DNA from: Oscillospiraceae bacterium
Lineage (GTDB): Bacteria; Bacillota; Clostridia; Oscillospirales; Oscillospiraceae
Direction: 5' to 3'
NCBI GenBank assembly: GCA_021205585.1
Contig: JAJPXI010000228.1
Span: forward strand, 1-9,604
DNA: 9,604 nucleotides
The position numbers and the translations under genes are program-made. Below the pieces are notes generated by a model. The model was not told the DNA's origin and ran no database searches. It saw only the letters and a program-made list of their open reading frames with translations. Positions 1 through 7,652 of the stretch are shown here, in pieces (the first letter of the stretch is position 1; every line of letters starts with the position of its first letter).

Positions 1-140
1 GCTATGCTGTCCAGGTGACGGTTTCAGCGTTGCTCTTGTGCAAAATCATTGCCAGCCGCCGCAGGCGCATTGAATCAGTGCTTCCTTAAAACGCAAATGC
101 GTTTTTTTCAGCGCGCAGCGCGTGAGAATTGTATGAGACG
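1..140 (+). repeat. Truncated copy of the dispersed intergenic repeat element (copy A), running off the left window edge
   Basis: The window begins inside a repeat. Positions 1-21 match 9383-9403 at about 18 of 21 bases (shared start GCTATGCTG). Positions 51-89 match the reverse complement of the left arm of the element at 8681-8931 with about one mismatch (shared parts GCCAGCCGCCGCAGGCGCAT and AATCAGTGCTTCCTTAA). The right end carries the core GAGAATTGTATGAGACG (124-140), also present at 4850-4866 and in shorter form at 8921-8931. A small AT-rich hairpin (88-105, AAAACGC/GCGTTTT) with a T run lies inside it. No gene is visible in 1-252, and I see no convincing -35/-10 pair for the gene that starts at 253, so its promoter may lie within or be formed by this repeat. 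The left boundary is unknown because the window cuts it. Confidence 0.6.
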
Positions 141-141
141 G

Positions 142-168
142 GATTTTGAAGGCACTGCCTTCAAAATC
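142..168. repeat. Perfect 13-bp-stem hairpin directly after repeat core
   Basis: GATTTTGAAGGCA (142-154) is followed by one base and then its exact reverse complement TGCCTTCAAAATC (156-168). It sits immediately after the GTATGAGACG core of copy A, in the same place where the other copies carry different hairpins. There is no T run after it, so it is not a classical terminator on the plus strand. It lies 85 bases upstream of the surface-esterase start codon, so it would be in or near the 5' leader. A role as a protein-binding palindrome, a leader structure or simply the end of a mobile repeat is equally possible. Confidence 0.6.
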
Positions 169-252
169 AGTCCGGGCGCAAGCCATATTCTTCGCAAAAA
201 GACGAATCTTTTCATGAAGAATCCGTATGAAAATCGGAAAGGATGTGTTGTT

Positions 253-3200
253 ATGAAAAAAACGACGAAGAAATTGGCCACTGTGGCAACGGTGCTGGGG
301 CTGCTGCTCTCCCTGGCCCCGCCGGTGTCGGCGGCGGACAGCACCGACGCCGCCAGCGGCGAGGACACCCACACCATCGTCCTCAATTCCACCGAGAACG
401 CCGACGGCACCTACACCCACACCGCCGTTTACGATGGGGAGACGGTGACGGAGTATGACTACACCTGGCACGCCGACCCCAGCGCGGACTACGGCGAGGT
501 GAAGAACTCCCCCGCCGAGTACTACACCGGCACCGAGCCGGGGGACGAGGCGGTGTACATCGCCCACGATGTCTATTACTACCCGGAGCTGGACGAGGAC
601 AGCTTTGTCCTGGTCAACTACGACGGGAACCAGGAGTGGGCCTACTACTACACCGCCGAGGGCTATGAGGACTTCATCTTCTCCACCCTGCCCTACAACA
701 ACGGCACCCTCCCCACCAGCATGATGCACTCGGGGGAGGAGGCATATCAAAACGCCGTTCTCCACATCACCCAGGCGGGCACTTACATCATCGAGGGGGA
801 GTGGTACGGCCAAATCTGGATCGATTTAGGGGATACGGACGACACCTTCACCGACGAGGACGCCAAGGTGACGATTATCCTCAACGGGGTGGACGTCACC
901 TGCACGGTGGCCCCCGCCCTGGTGTTCTACAGCGTCTACGAGTGCGACAACACCTGGGAGAATCAGGCCTCCTGGTCGTCCTCCGTGGACACCTCCGAAG
1001 CCGGGGCCAGGGTGGTCATCGCCGACGGCACGGAGAACACCTTCACCGGGGAAAACGTCTACCGCATTTTGAAAACCACCTATAAAAGCAGCTCCTCCTC
1101 CGACAGCCAGAGCGTGGCGCTGCAAAAAAAACAGTGGAAGCAGGACGGGGCCTTTTACTCCTATGTCACCATGGAGATCGAGGGGGAGGACGAGGGCACC
1201 GGCGTGCTGAACATCGTGGCCGGGTATGAGGGCCTGGACACCGAGCTGCACCTGAGCATCAACGGCGGCAACGTGAATATCTACTCCCAGGACGACGGCA
1301 TCAACGTCAATGAGGACGGCGTCTCGGTGGTGGCAATCAACGGCGGCAGCCTGCACATTCTGGCCGGACTGGGCAGCGAGGGGGACGGCATCGATTCCAA
1401 CGGCTACCTGGTCATCAACGGCGGCACGGTGATCTCCATGGCCAACCCCCAGGCGGACTCCGGCCTGGACTCCGACTGCGGCTCCTACATCAACGGCGGC
1501 ACGGTGGTGGCCCTGGGCTCCACCATGGACTGGACCGAGGCCGACGACACAAGCGACAGTGAGCAGGTCTGCGTCAACCTCCAGTTCTCCGCCTCCCAGA
1601 GCGCCGACGAGGCCATCATCATCACCGACACCGACGGCACTGTGGTCTTCGCCTACGACCCGGACAAGGACGAGGTGGTCGGGGACAACGCCCGGTGGTA
1701 CCAGGGGGCCATTGTCTCCTGCGAGGCTCTGACAATCGGGGAGAGCTACTACATCTATGTGGGCGGCGATGTGTACGGCGAGGAGACGGCGGGCGTCTAC
1801 GACGCCTCCACCGTCACCGGCTTCTCCAGCGACGCCAAGCAGCAGTGCTACACCGGCACAGAGGTGGGCGGCATCACCGGCGGGGACGGCAGTATCCCTG
1901 ACGGAGACAGCAGCATGCCCGACGGGGACGGCACCACCCCCGATGGGAGCGACAGCTTCCCCGGTGACAGCAGCGGCGGCTTTTCCGGCGGCGATTCCAA
2001 CGATGGCATCGGATTCACCCTGGCCGCGTTGGGGGATGAGACGGCTTCCGCCGGGACGGTTTCCGTCACCTTTACCATGAGCCAGCAGGTCAACAGCTTC
2101 TCCGGCGTCAGTGATTACAACAGCGGAGACAGCGACACAGATGCGAACACAGAACCGGACACAGACAGCAATACCGACACCGGTACAGACGCCAGTGCGG
2201 GCTTTGACAGCACTGCCTGGCTGTACAACTCCAGCGCGGACGTCTACTATCAGACCGGGGTGGTCTACTGCGACGACCCCTATGACACCACATATGAATC
2301 CTTTGGCATTTATGTCCCCGCCGCCTATATGAATATGACCTCCAACGGGGACGGCACCTATACCTTTGTCAGCTTCACGACTGCCGAGGTGAACGGCTAC
2401 ACCGCCGAAACCGCCCCCATCGTCATCCCGGTGAACACGGCGGGCTACTCGGCCCAGGCCGCCCCCACCGGCTTCTCCTCCGGCGTGACCACCTACACGG
2501 ACGCGGGCATCATCTACCTGTATGCCGGCTGCCGGGGGCGGGACACCACAAACGGCGGCGCGCCCTGGGGCGTGACCGACCTGAAGGCGGCCATCCGGTA
2601 TTACCGGGCCAACGCTTCGGTTCTCCCCGGCGACACGGACAGCATCTTCACCTTCGGCCACAGCGGCGGTGGAGCCCAGAGCGCCGTGGTGGGCGCTTCG
2701 GGGGACAGCGAGCTGTACTACCCTTATCTCTACGCCATCGGCGCGGCGGGGATTGAGTATGACGAGGAGACCGGCACCTACACCAGCACTGTCAGCGACG
2801 CCGTCTGTGGGTCTATGTGCTGGTGTCCCATCACCAGCCTGGACTACGCCGACGCCGCCTACGAGTGGATGATGGGCCAGTATTCCACCACCGGCACCCG
2901 CGCGGACAGCACCTGGACCTCCCTGCTCTCAGATGATATGTCCGAGGCCTTCGCAGAGTACATCAACAGCCTGACCCTGGAGGACGAGGACGGAAATCTG
3001 CTGGCCCTGACCGATGAGGGGGAGGGGATTTACACCTCCGGAAGCTATTATGATTATCTGCTTGACCAGATCGAATACTCTCTGAACGACTTTATCGACG
3101 CCTACACCGATGAGGACGGGAATTTCACCTATAGCGCCTCCTCCTCCACCACCGACGGGCCGGGGGCCGGGGGGCCGGGCGATTCCGGCTTTACCCGGAT

Positions 3201-4818
3201 GGCCTCCGAGGACGCGCTGGAGGCGTACCTGCTGACCCTGGACGAAAATTACGACACGGACGAGGCGTGGATTATCTATGACGAGGAGACCGACTGGTAC
3301 TCCATCACCAGTGTAGAGGATTTTGTCCTCTACGGCAGCAAGTCCGCATCCAAGGACGTGGGGGCCTTTGACGATTTGGACGGAACGCAGGCAGAGAATT
3401 ATGTGTTCGGCAACGGCTCCAACGCCTCGGCCCACTTTGACGCGGTGATGGCCGGGCTGCTGGCGGACAATTACGCCGAATACGCAGCGGCCGACTCTTC
3501 CGTGTCTGAGTCCGATATCCTGGCCTATGCGGAAGCCTACCAGGAGGACTACGACAGCTATACCTCCGACAGCCTGCTGGGGTACAGTTCCCAGTACCGC
3601 CAGGATATGTACAACCCCATGTACTATCTCTGCCAGGACTACGACGGCTATGGTACCTCCACAACCGCCTCCTACTGGCGCATCAATACCGGAATCACCC
3701 AGAGCGACACCTCCCTGACGGTGGAGATGAACCTGTACCTCTCTTTGCTGGAGGATATCGAGGACGGTACTGTGGAGTCTGTGGACTTCGCCATGCTCTG
3801 GGCCCAGGGCCACACCACTGCCGAGCGGGCCGGGGCCGACAGCGACGAGTGCTTCATCGCGTGGATCGCCGAGTGTCTGGCCTCCGCCAGCGAGGATGGC
3901 GATGCTGCGGAGGACAGTGGCACCACTGAGGACGGTGACACCACCGAGGACGGCGACACCACCGAGGACGGCGGCAGCAATGATACCACCAGCAGCGGGA
4001 GTACCCACACCCACAGCTACACCGCCGAGGTGACCACCGCCGCTACCTGCGGCACGGACGGCGTGATGACCTACACCTGCTCCTGCGGCGACAGTTACAC
4101 CGAGAGCATCCCCGCCACCGGCGAGCACACCTGGGACAGCGGCGCCGTGACCCTGAAGGCCACCCGGTACACCGAGGGCGTGATGACCTACATCTGTACC
4201 GCCTGCGGCGCGGCTTATACCGAGGCCATCGCCAAAACCGGCGCCACCTTCCTGTTTGACGACGCGCAGGATGAGAGCCAGTATTACTACATCCCGGTCT
4301 ACTGGGCTTACGACCTGGGTGTGACCGTCGGCACCAGCACCGCCCTGTTCAGCCCCACCGCTGGCTGCACCCGCGCACAGTTCGTCGCGTTCCTGTACCG
4401 CCTGGCCTACGCCGTCGGGGTGGACACCGCCGCCACAACTGATAGCGTCACCTTTACCGATGTGTCCTCTGGCGACTACTACTACAGCGCCGTACTGTGG
4501 GCCGCGGAAAACGGCATCACCGCCGGCACCAGCGCCACTACCTTCACCCCCAACCGCATCATCACCCGGCGGGAGGCCATCGCCATGCTGTACCGCTATG
4601 AATGCGCGGTGAACGGCGAACCCACCGTGTCCGCCGCCAACCCCTTCGGCGACGTCAGCGAAAGCGACTACGCCTATACCGCCATCCTGTGGGCTGCGGA
4701 GAACGAAGTGACCTTCGGCACCGGCGCCACCACCTTCAGCCCCGGTACCACCTGCAACCGGGCAATGACGGTTTCCTATCTGTACCGCTATGCAGCAGAG
4801 CTGCTGACCACCGCCTGA
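253..4818 (+). CDS. Giant secreted SLH-anchored protein: Cthe_2159-type carbohydrate-binding region fused to a subtype-B-tannase-like esterase
   Basis: A 1521-residue surface protein. The start at 253 is chosen because AAAGGA (238-243) lies nine bases upstream and a classic signal peptide follows (MKKTTKK, hydrophobic core LGLLLSLA, likely cleavage after A27 in PVSA). Residues ~165-536 resemble the Cthe_2159 carbohydrate-binding family (DUF4353), a parallel beta-helix type known to bind acidic polysaccharide; the repeated motifs INGG, GDGIDSNG and GLDSDCG are visible. A Gly/Asp/Pro linker (~540-585) follows. Residues ~652-1213 are an alpha/beta hydrolase with strong likeness to bacterial subtype B tannases: GCRGRD, DLKAAIRYYRAN, GHSGGG with nucleophile Ser804, WCPITSLDYADAAYEW, SDTS with Asp1152, and WAQGH with His1187. 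The Asp-His gap of 35 is close to that of Lactiplantibacillus tannase. Then come a TTEDGD repeat linker (~1214-1252), two Cys-rich repeats (~1254-1330) and three SLH domains (~1336-1386, 1400-1450, 1465-1518) that should bind cell-wall polymer. Inferred role: cleaving phenolic or other esters on plant or host polysaccharide at the cell surface. Substrate is not proven; feruloyl, galloyl or another ester is possible. Confidence 0.88.
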   Translation: MKKTTKKLATVATVLGLLLSLAPPVSAADSTDAASGEDTHTIVLNSTENADGTYTHTAVYDGETVTEYDYTWHADPSADYGEVKNSPAEYYTGTEPGDEAVYIAHDVYYYPELDEDSFVLVNYDGNQEWAYYYTAEGYEDFIFSTLPYNNGTLPTSMMHSGEEAYQNAVLHITQAGTYIIEGEWYGQIWIDLGDTDDTFTDEDAKVTIILNGVDVTCTVAPALVFYSVYECDNTWENQASWSSSVDTSEAGARVVIADGTENTFTGENVYRILKTTYKSSSSSDSQSVALQKKQWKQDGAFYSYVTMEIEGEDEGTGVLNIVAGYEGLDTELHLSINGGNVNIYSQDDGINVNEDGVSVVAINGGSLHILAGLGSEGDGIDSNGYLVINGGTVISMANPQADSGLDSDCGSYINGGTVVALGSTMDWTEADDTSDSEQVCVNLQFSASQSADEAIIITDTDGTVVFAYDPDKDEVVGDNARWYQGAIVSCEALTIGESYYIYVGGDVYGEETAGVYDASTVTGFSSDAKQQCYTGTEVGGITGGDGSIPDGDSSMPDGDGTTPDGSDSFPGDSSGGFSGGDSNDGIGFTLAALGDETASAGTVSVTFTMSQQVNSFSGVSDYNSGDSDTDANTEPDTDSNTDTGTDASAGFDSTAWLYNSSADVYYQTGVVYCDDPYDTTYESFGIYVPAAYMNMTSNGDGTYTFVSFTTAEVNGYTAETAPIVIPVNTAGYSAQAAPTGFSSGVTTYTDAGIIYLYAGCRGRDTTNGGAPWGVTDLKAAIRYYRANASVLPGDTDSIFTFGHSGGGAQSAVVGASGDSELYYPYLYAIGAAGIEYDEETGTYTSTVSDAVCGSMCWCPITSLDYADAAYEWMMGQYSTTGTRADSTWTSLLSDDMSEAFAEYINSLTLEDEDGNLLALTDEGEGIYTSGSYYDYLLDQIEYSLNDFIDAYTDEDGNFTYSASSSTTDGPGAGGPGDSGFTRMASEDALEAYLLTLDENYDTDEAWIIYDEETDWYSITSVEDFVLYGSKSASKDVGAFDDLDGTQAENYVFGNGSNASAHFDAVMAGLLADNYAEYAAADSSVSESDILAYAEAYQEDYDSYTSDSLLGYSSQYRQDMYNPMYYLCQDYDGYGTSTTASYWRINTGITQSDTSLTVEMNLYLSLLEDIEDGTVESVDFAMLWAQGHTTAERAGADSDECFIAWIAECLASASEDGDAAEDSGTTEDGDTTEDGDTTEDGGSNDTTSSGSTHTHSYTAEVTTAATCGTDGVMTYTCSCGDSYTESIPATGEHTWDSGAVTLKATRYTEGVMTYICTACGAAYTEAIAKTGATFLFDDAQDESQYYYIPVYWAYDLGVTVGTSTALFSPTAGCTRAQFVAFLYRLAYAVGVDTAATTDSVTFTDVSSGDYYYSAVLWAAENGITAGTSATTFTPNRIITRREAIAMLYRYECAVNGEPTVSAANPFGDVSESDYAYTAILWAAENEVTFGTGATTFSPGTTCNRAMTVSYLYRYAAELLTTA

Positions 4819-4849
4819 TACTGATTCTCAAAAAAGCGCAAAGCGCGTG

Positions 4850-4893
4850 GAGAATTGTATGAGACGCTTCAAAAGTTCAGATTATAATCTGAA
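4850..4893 (+). repeat. Short repeat remnant (copy D) with perfect 18-base palindrome
   Basis: The core GAGAATTGTATGAGACG (4850-4866) is identical over 17 bases to 124-140. It is followed by CTTCAAAAGTTCAGATTA, which also occurs at 8974-8991. The unit ends in a perfect palindrome TTCAGATTATAATCTGAA (4876-4893). The preceding bases (GCGCAAAGCGCGT, 4836-4848) resemble the GC-rich stretch before the core in copy A. It therefore looks like the outer, hairpin-bearing end of the dispersed element without its inner part. It lies 31 bases after the esterase stop codon, so copies of the core flank that gene on both sides in the same orientation. Confidence 0.6.
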
Positions 4894-4909
4894 AAGGCCC
4901 GGCGTAAGC

Positions 4910-4949
4910 GGCGGCCCCTGTCCACACAAGGATGGGGCCGCCGGCTTTT
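4910..4949 (+). terminator. Rho-independent terminator after the surface esterase gene
   Basis: GGCGGCCCC (4910-4918) pairs with GGGGCCGCC (4934-4942), extended after a small bulge by TCC (4921-4923) with GGA (4930-4932), around the loop ACACAA. A short GGCTTTT tail follows. The stem is strong and GC-rich while the T run is only four bases. It ends transcription from the esterase about 90 bases after its stop codon and separates it from the promoter at 4969. Confidence 0.75.
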
Positions 4950-4968
4950 CCCGCCGCAGAAATTCCGC

Positions 4969-4997
4969 TTTACATTTGGCGGCGGGTTGGGTATACT
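4969..4997 (+). promoter_or_regulatory. Sigma-A-type promoter of the regulator-lepA-kinase operon
   Basis: TTTACA (4969-4974) and TATACT (4992-4997) are separated by exactly 17 bases. Each hexamer differs from the TTGACA/TATAAT consensus at only one or two positions. Transcription would start near 5004, leaving a leader of about 114 bases before the regulator's start codon. It is the only strong promoter seen between the terminators at 4910-4949 and 8625-8665, so the three genes downstream probably share it. Confidence 0.75.
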
Positions 4998-5082
4998 ATA
5001 TGTAATCTTGTATCCGGGCGCCGAAACAGCCCGTGGGTCTTGAGAGCGGACGCTTCAAGGCTCGCGTTTTTCGCGCATGGCG

Positions 5083-5096
5083 GCGGGCGCGCCCGC
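5083..5096. promoter_or_regulatory. Perfect 14-base GC palindrome just upstream of the regulator's ribosome binding site
   Basis: GCGGGCGCGCCCGC is its own reverse complement and ends eight bases before the AGGGAG ribosome binding site (5104-5109). The same leader holds two further inverted repeats: CTTGAGAGCG/CGCTTCAAG (5039-5059) and CGCG-TTTTT-CGCG (5063-5075). As DNA the palindrome could be an operator for the XRE protein encoded immediately downstream. As RNA it could form a small hairpin that affects ribosome access. Both are inference; the sequence shows only the symmetry and the position. Confidence 0.35.
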
Positions 5097-5117
5097 TCTA
5101 TATAGGGAGTGTTTTGC

Positions 5118-5825
5118 ATGAACAGCGATTTTCCCCGCACTCTGGCCCTGCTGCGGCGGGAGAAGGGGATTTCCCAGCGCCGGGCGGCCGGGGAACTGGG
5201 CATCAGCCAGGCCCTGCTGTCTCACTACGAAAACGGAACCCGGGAGCCGGGACTGGCCTTTGTGGTGCGGGCCTGCGATTTTTACAACGTGTCGGCAGAT
5301 TTCCTCCTGGGCCGTACCCTGTCCAGGGACGGCACTGGCATCGTGGACGCCGACGCGCTGTACGACGCCAGCGCCGAGCGGGATGCCACCCTGCGGGGCT
5401 CGGTGATGGCCACGCTGAACAAAAAGCTGCTGGTCAACTCCATCAGTATGCTCTTCGACCTGCTGGGCAAGTGCGGCAGCCGGGAGGCCATCAGGGCGGC
5501 CTCGGAGTACCTGTCCACGGCGCTCTACCGCCTGTTCCGCCGCCTGTACCAGGCCCCCGGCGTCCACAGCGCGGACTTCTTCTCGGTGCCCGCCGCCCAG
5601 TTTTCCGCCGGCGCAGCGGAGGCGGACATGGTGTGCAGCGAGGTGGACTATGCGGACGCCCTGGCCGCCCACGCCCGGGAGAAGGGAACCTTCCCGGACA
5701 TGAGTCACGAGGCTTTGAGCCGGGAGTACCCCGGCGTGTACCAGTCCCTGCTGCAGATCGTCCACGCCGCCGGGGAGCGGATCAACCGGCAGGTTCGGTG
5801 CCACAGGGAGGCGGGGAAGAAATGA
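5118..5825 (+). CDS. XRE-family helix-turn-helix transcriptional regulator
   Basis: A 235-residue protein with an N-terminal Cro/C1-type helix-turn-helix at about residues 7-62 (RTLALLRREKGISQRRAA, then SQALLSHYENGTREP as turn and recognition region, then FYNVSADFLLGR). The remaining ~170 residues are mostly helical and unfamiliar; they contain KKLLVNSISMLFDLLGKC and a YLSTALYRLFRRLY helix, and may serve for dimerisation or sensing. ATG 5118 is preferred over an in-frame GTG at 5109 because AGGGAG (5104-5109) sits eight bases upstream of the ATG and overlaps the GTG. The stop codon overlaps the lepA start (ATGA), so the two are translationally coupled. The regulator may control its own operon through the upstream palindrome. 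The inducer and the regulon are unknown. Confidence 0.85.
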   Translation: MNSDFPRTLALLRREKGISQRRAAGELGISQALLSHYENGTREPGLAFVVRACDFYNVSADFLLGRTLSRDGTGIVDADALYDASAERDATLRGSVMATLNKKLLVNSISMLFDLLGKCGSREAIRAASEYLSTALYRLFRRLYQAPGVHSADFFSVPAAQFSAGAAEADMVCSEVDYADALAAHAREKGTFPDMSHEALSREYPGVYQSLLQIVHAAGERINRQVRCHREAGKK

Positions 5826-7630
5826 GCAAACAGGAGAACATCCGAAACTTTTCCATCATCGCCCACATTGACCACGGAAAGTCCACCCTGTCCGACCGGC
5901 TCATCGAGCTGTGCGACGCCGTGTCCCAGCGGGAGATGGAGAACCAGCTGCTGGACAACATGGATCTGGAGCGGGAGCGGGGCATCACCATCAAAGCCCG
6001 GGCGGTTCGCCTGGACTACAAAAGCGCCGACGGAGAGACCTACCAGCTCAATCTCATCGACACGCCGGGCCACGTGGACTTCAATTACGAGGTCTCCCGC
6101 AGCCTGGCCGCCTGCGAGGGGGCGGTGCTGATTGTGGACGCCGCCCAGGGCATCGAGGCCCAGACCCTGGCCAACACCTACCTGGCCCTGGAGCACGATT
6201 TGGAGATTCGCCCGGTCATCAATAAAATCGACCTGCCCGCCGCCGACCCCGCCAGGGTAAAAGAGGAGATCGAGACGGTCATCGGCCTGCCCGCCCAGGA
6301 CGCCCCGGAGATTTCCGCCAAGCTGGGGCTTAACATCCAGGCGGTGCTGGAGGACATCGTGCAGAACATCCCCGCCCCCTCCGGCGACCCGGAGGCCCCC
6401 CTCCAGGCCCTGGTCTTTGACAGCCAGTACGACCCCTACCGGGGGGTGGTGGTCTACTTCCGTGTCCGGCAGGGCACCCTGCGGCAAGGGATGAAGGTGG
6501 AGTTTATGGCCTCCCAGGCCGCCTATGAGGTGCTGGAGTGCGGGTATCTGCTGCCCCTGGGGTTCCAGCCCTGCCAGGAGCTGGGGCCGGGGGAGGTGGG
6601 CTACCTGACCGCCTCCATCAAAACCGTGACCGACACCCAGGTGGGCGATACCATCACCCAGGCCGACCGCCCGGCCAGCGATCCCCTGCCCGGCTATCGC
6701 CCGGCCCGGCCTATGGTCTACTGCGGCATCTACACCGAGGACGGCTCCAAATACCCGGACCTGCGGGACGCGCTGGAGAAGCTCAAGCTGAACGATGCCT
6801 CCCTGTCCTTCGAGCCGGAGTCCTCTGCGGCCCTGGGCTTCGGCTTTCGCTGCGGCTTTCTGGGGATGCTCCACATGGAGATTATCCAGGAGCGGCTGGA
6901 GCGGGAGTTTGACCTGAACTTAATCACCACCCTGCCCTCGGTCATCTACCGCATCACCAAAACCGACGGCACAACCGTGCTGGTGGACAATCCCCACAAC
7001 TACCCGGAGCCGGGGGCGGTGGCCCTGGCCGAGGAGCCCTACGCCAACGTCTCCATCGTCACGCCCCCGGACTATGTGGGGAACATCATGCCCCTGTGCC
7101 AGGAGCGTCGGGGGGTCTACAAGGATATGCAGTATCTGGACACCTCCCTGTGCGAGCTGACCTACTCCATGCCCATCGGAGAGATTATCTACGACTTTTT
7201 CGACACCCTGAAGGCCCGCACCAAGGGCTACGCCTCCCTGGACTACGAGCTGGATGACTACCGGCCCTCCGAGCTGGTGAAGGTGGATCTGCTTCTCAAC
7301 GGCGACCAGGTGGACGCCCTGTCCTTCATCGCCCACCGGGACAAGGCCTACCCGCGGGCCCGCCGCCTGTGCGAAAAGCTGAAGGAGAACATCCCCCGGC
7401 AGCTGTTCGAGGTGCCCATCCAGGCGGCCATCGGGGGTAAGGTCATCGCCCGGGAGACCGTGAAGGCCATGCGCAAGGACGTGCTGGCCAAGTGTTACGG
7501 GGGGGACATCACTCGGAAGAAAAAGCTGCTGGAAAAGCAGAAGGAGGGCAAGAAGAAGATGCGCTCCCTGGGCACGGTGCAGATTCCCACCGAGGCCTTT
7601 ATGGCCGTGCTGAAGCTGGACGAGGAATAG
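5822..7630 (+). CDS. lepA: Elongation factor 4 (LepA), ribosome back-translocation GTPase
   Basis: A 602-residue protein, the usual LepA length. LepA is a translational GTPase that acts on stalled or mistranslocated ribosomes and influences initiation and elongation under stress. The G-domain motifs are intact: G1 AHIDHGKST (residues 14-22), G2 RGITIK (53-58), G3 DTPGH (80-84), G4 NKID (134-137) and G5 SAK (165-167). His84 after the G3 glycine is the catalytic histidine position of this GTPase class. The beta-barrel and EF-G-like domains follow, including GFRCGFLGMLHMEIIQERLE. The LepA-specific C-terminal domain is complete (LAKCYGGDITRKKKLLEKQK ... EAFMAVLKLDEE). The start ATG at 5822 overlaps the regulator stop by four bases and has a purine-rich GGGAGGCGGGGAAG ribosome binding site inside the upstream gene. 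Many Firmicutes have hemW (hemN) next to lepA; here a lipid kinase gene follows instead. Confidence 0.97.
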   Translation: MSKQENIRNFSIIAHIDHGKSTLSDRLIELCDAVSQREMENQLLDNMDLERERGITIKARAVRLDYKSADGETYQLNLIDTPGHVDFNYEVSRSLAACEGAVLIVDAAQGIEAQTLANTYLALEHDLEIRPVINKIDLPAADPARVKEEIETVIGLPAQDAPEISAKLGLNIQAVLEDIVQNIPAPSGDPEAPLQALVFDSQYDPYRGVVVYFRVRQGTLRQGMKVEFMASQAAYEVLECGYLLPLGFQPCQELGPGEVGYLTASIKTVTDTQVGDTITQADRPASDPLPGYRPARPMVYCGIYTEDGSKYPDLRDALEKLKLNDASLSFEPESSAALGFGFRCGFLGMLHMEIIQERLEREFDLNLITTLPSVIYRITKTDGTTVLVDNPHNYPEPGAVALAEEPYANVSIVTPPDYVGNIMPLCQERRGVYKDMQYLDTSLCELTYSMPIGEIIYDFFDTLKARTKGYASLDYELDDYRPSELVKVDLLLNGDQVDALSFIAHRDKAYPRARRLCEKLKENIPRQLFEVPIQAAIGGKVIARETVKAMRKDVLAKCYGGDITRKKKLLEKQKEGKKKMRSLGTVQIPTEAFMAVLKLDEE

Positions 7631-7652
7631 GAGGGCGGAAAAAGAAAACTCA

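Noticed and set aside
88..108. Small hairpin with T run as a terminator of an upstream gene
   Set aside because: The stem is only seven mostly A-T pairs and lies inside repeat copy A; with the upstream region outside the window a terminator role cannot be supported.
49..252. Upstream in-frame extension of the surface esterase gene
   Set aside because: The extension runs through repeat DNA and has no ribosome binding site. The ATG at 253 has a well-spaced AAAGGA and begins a textbook signal peptide.
826..2661. 611-codon minus-strand reading frame inside the esterase gene
   Set aside because: It is a composition shadow: the GC-rich plus-strand gene leaves few stops in this frame. The translation is Gly/Val/Ala/His-rich without recognisable domains, while the plus-strand frame has clear domains throughout.
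3892..4008. TTEDGD repeats as a CRISPR-like or mobile tandem repeat
   Set aside because: They are in-frame acidic linker repeats of a surface protein, with no spacers and a period set by codons.
2929..4128. 399-codon minus-strand reading frame inside the esterase gene
   Set aside because: Same reason: low-complexity Gly/Val translation opposite well-conserved hydrolase motifs.
5033..5821. Long N-terminal extension of LepA in the same frame
   Set aside because: It overlaps the XRE regulator in another frame and its translation is Arg/Gly/Pro-rich and unlike LepA. Family length and the GTPase motifs place the start at 5822.
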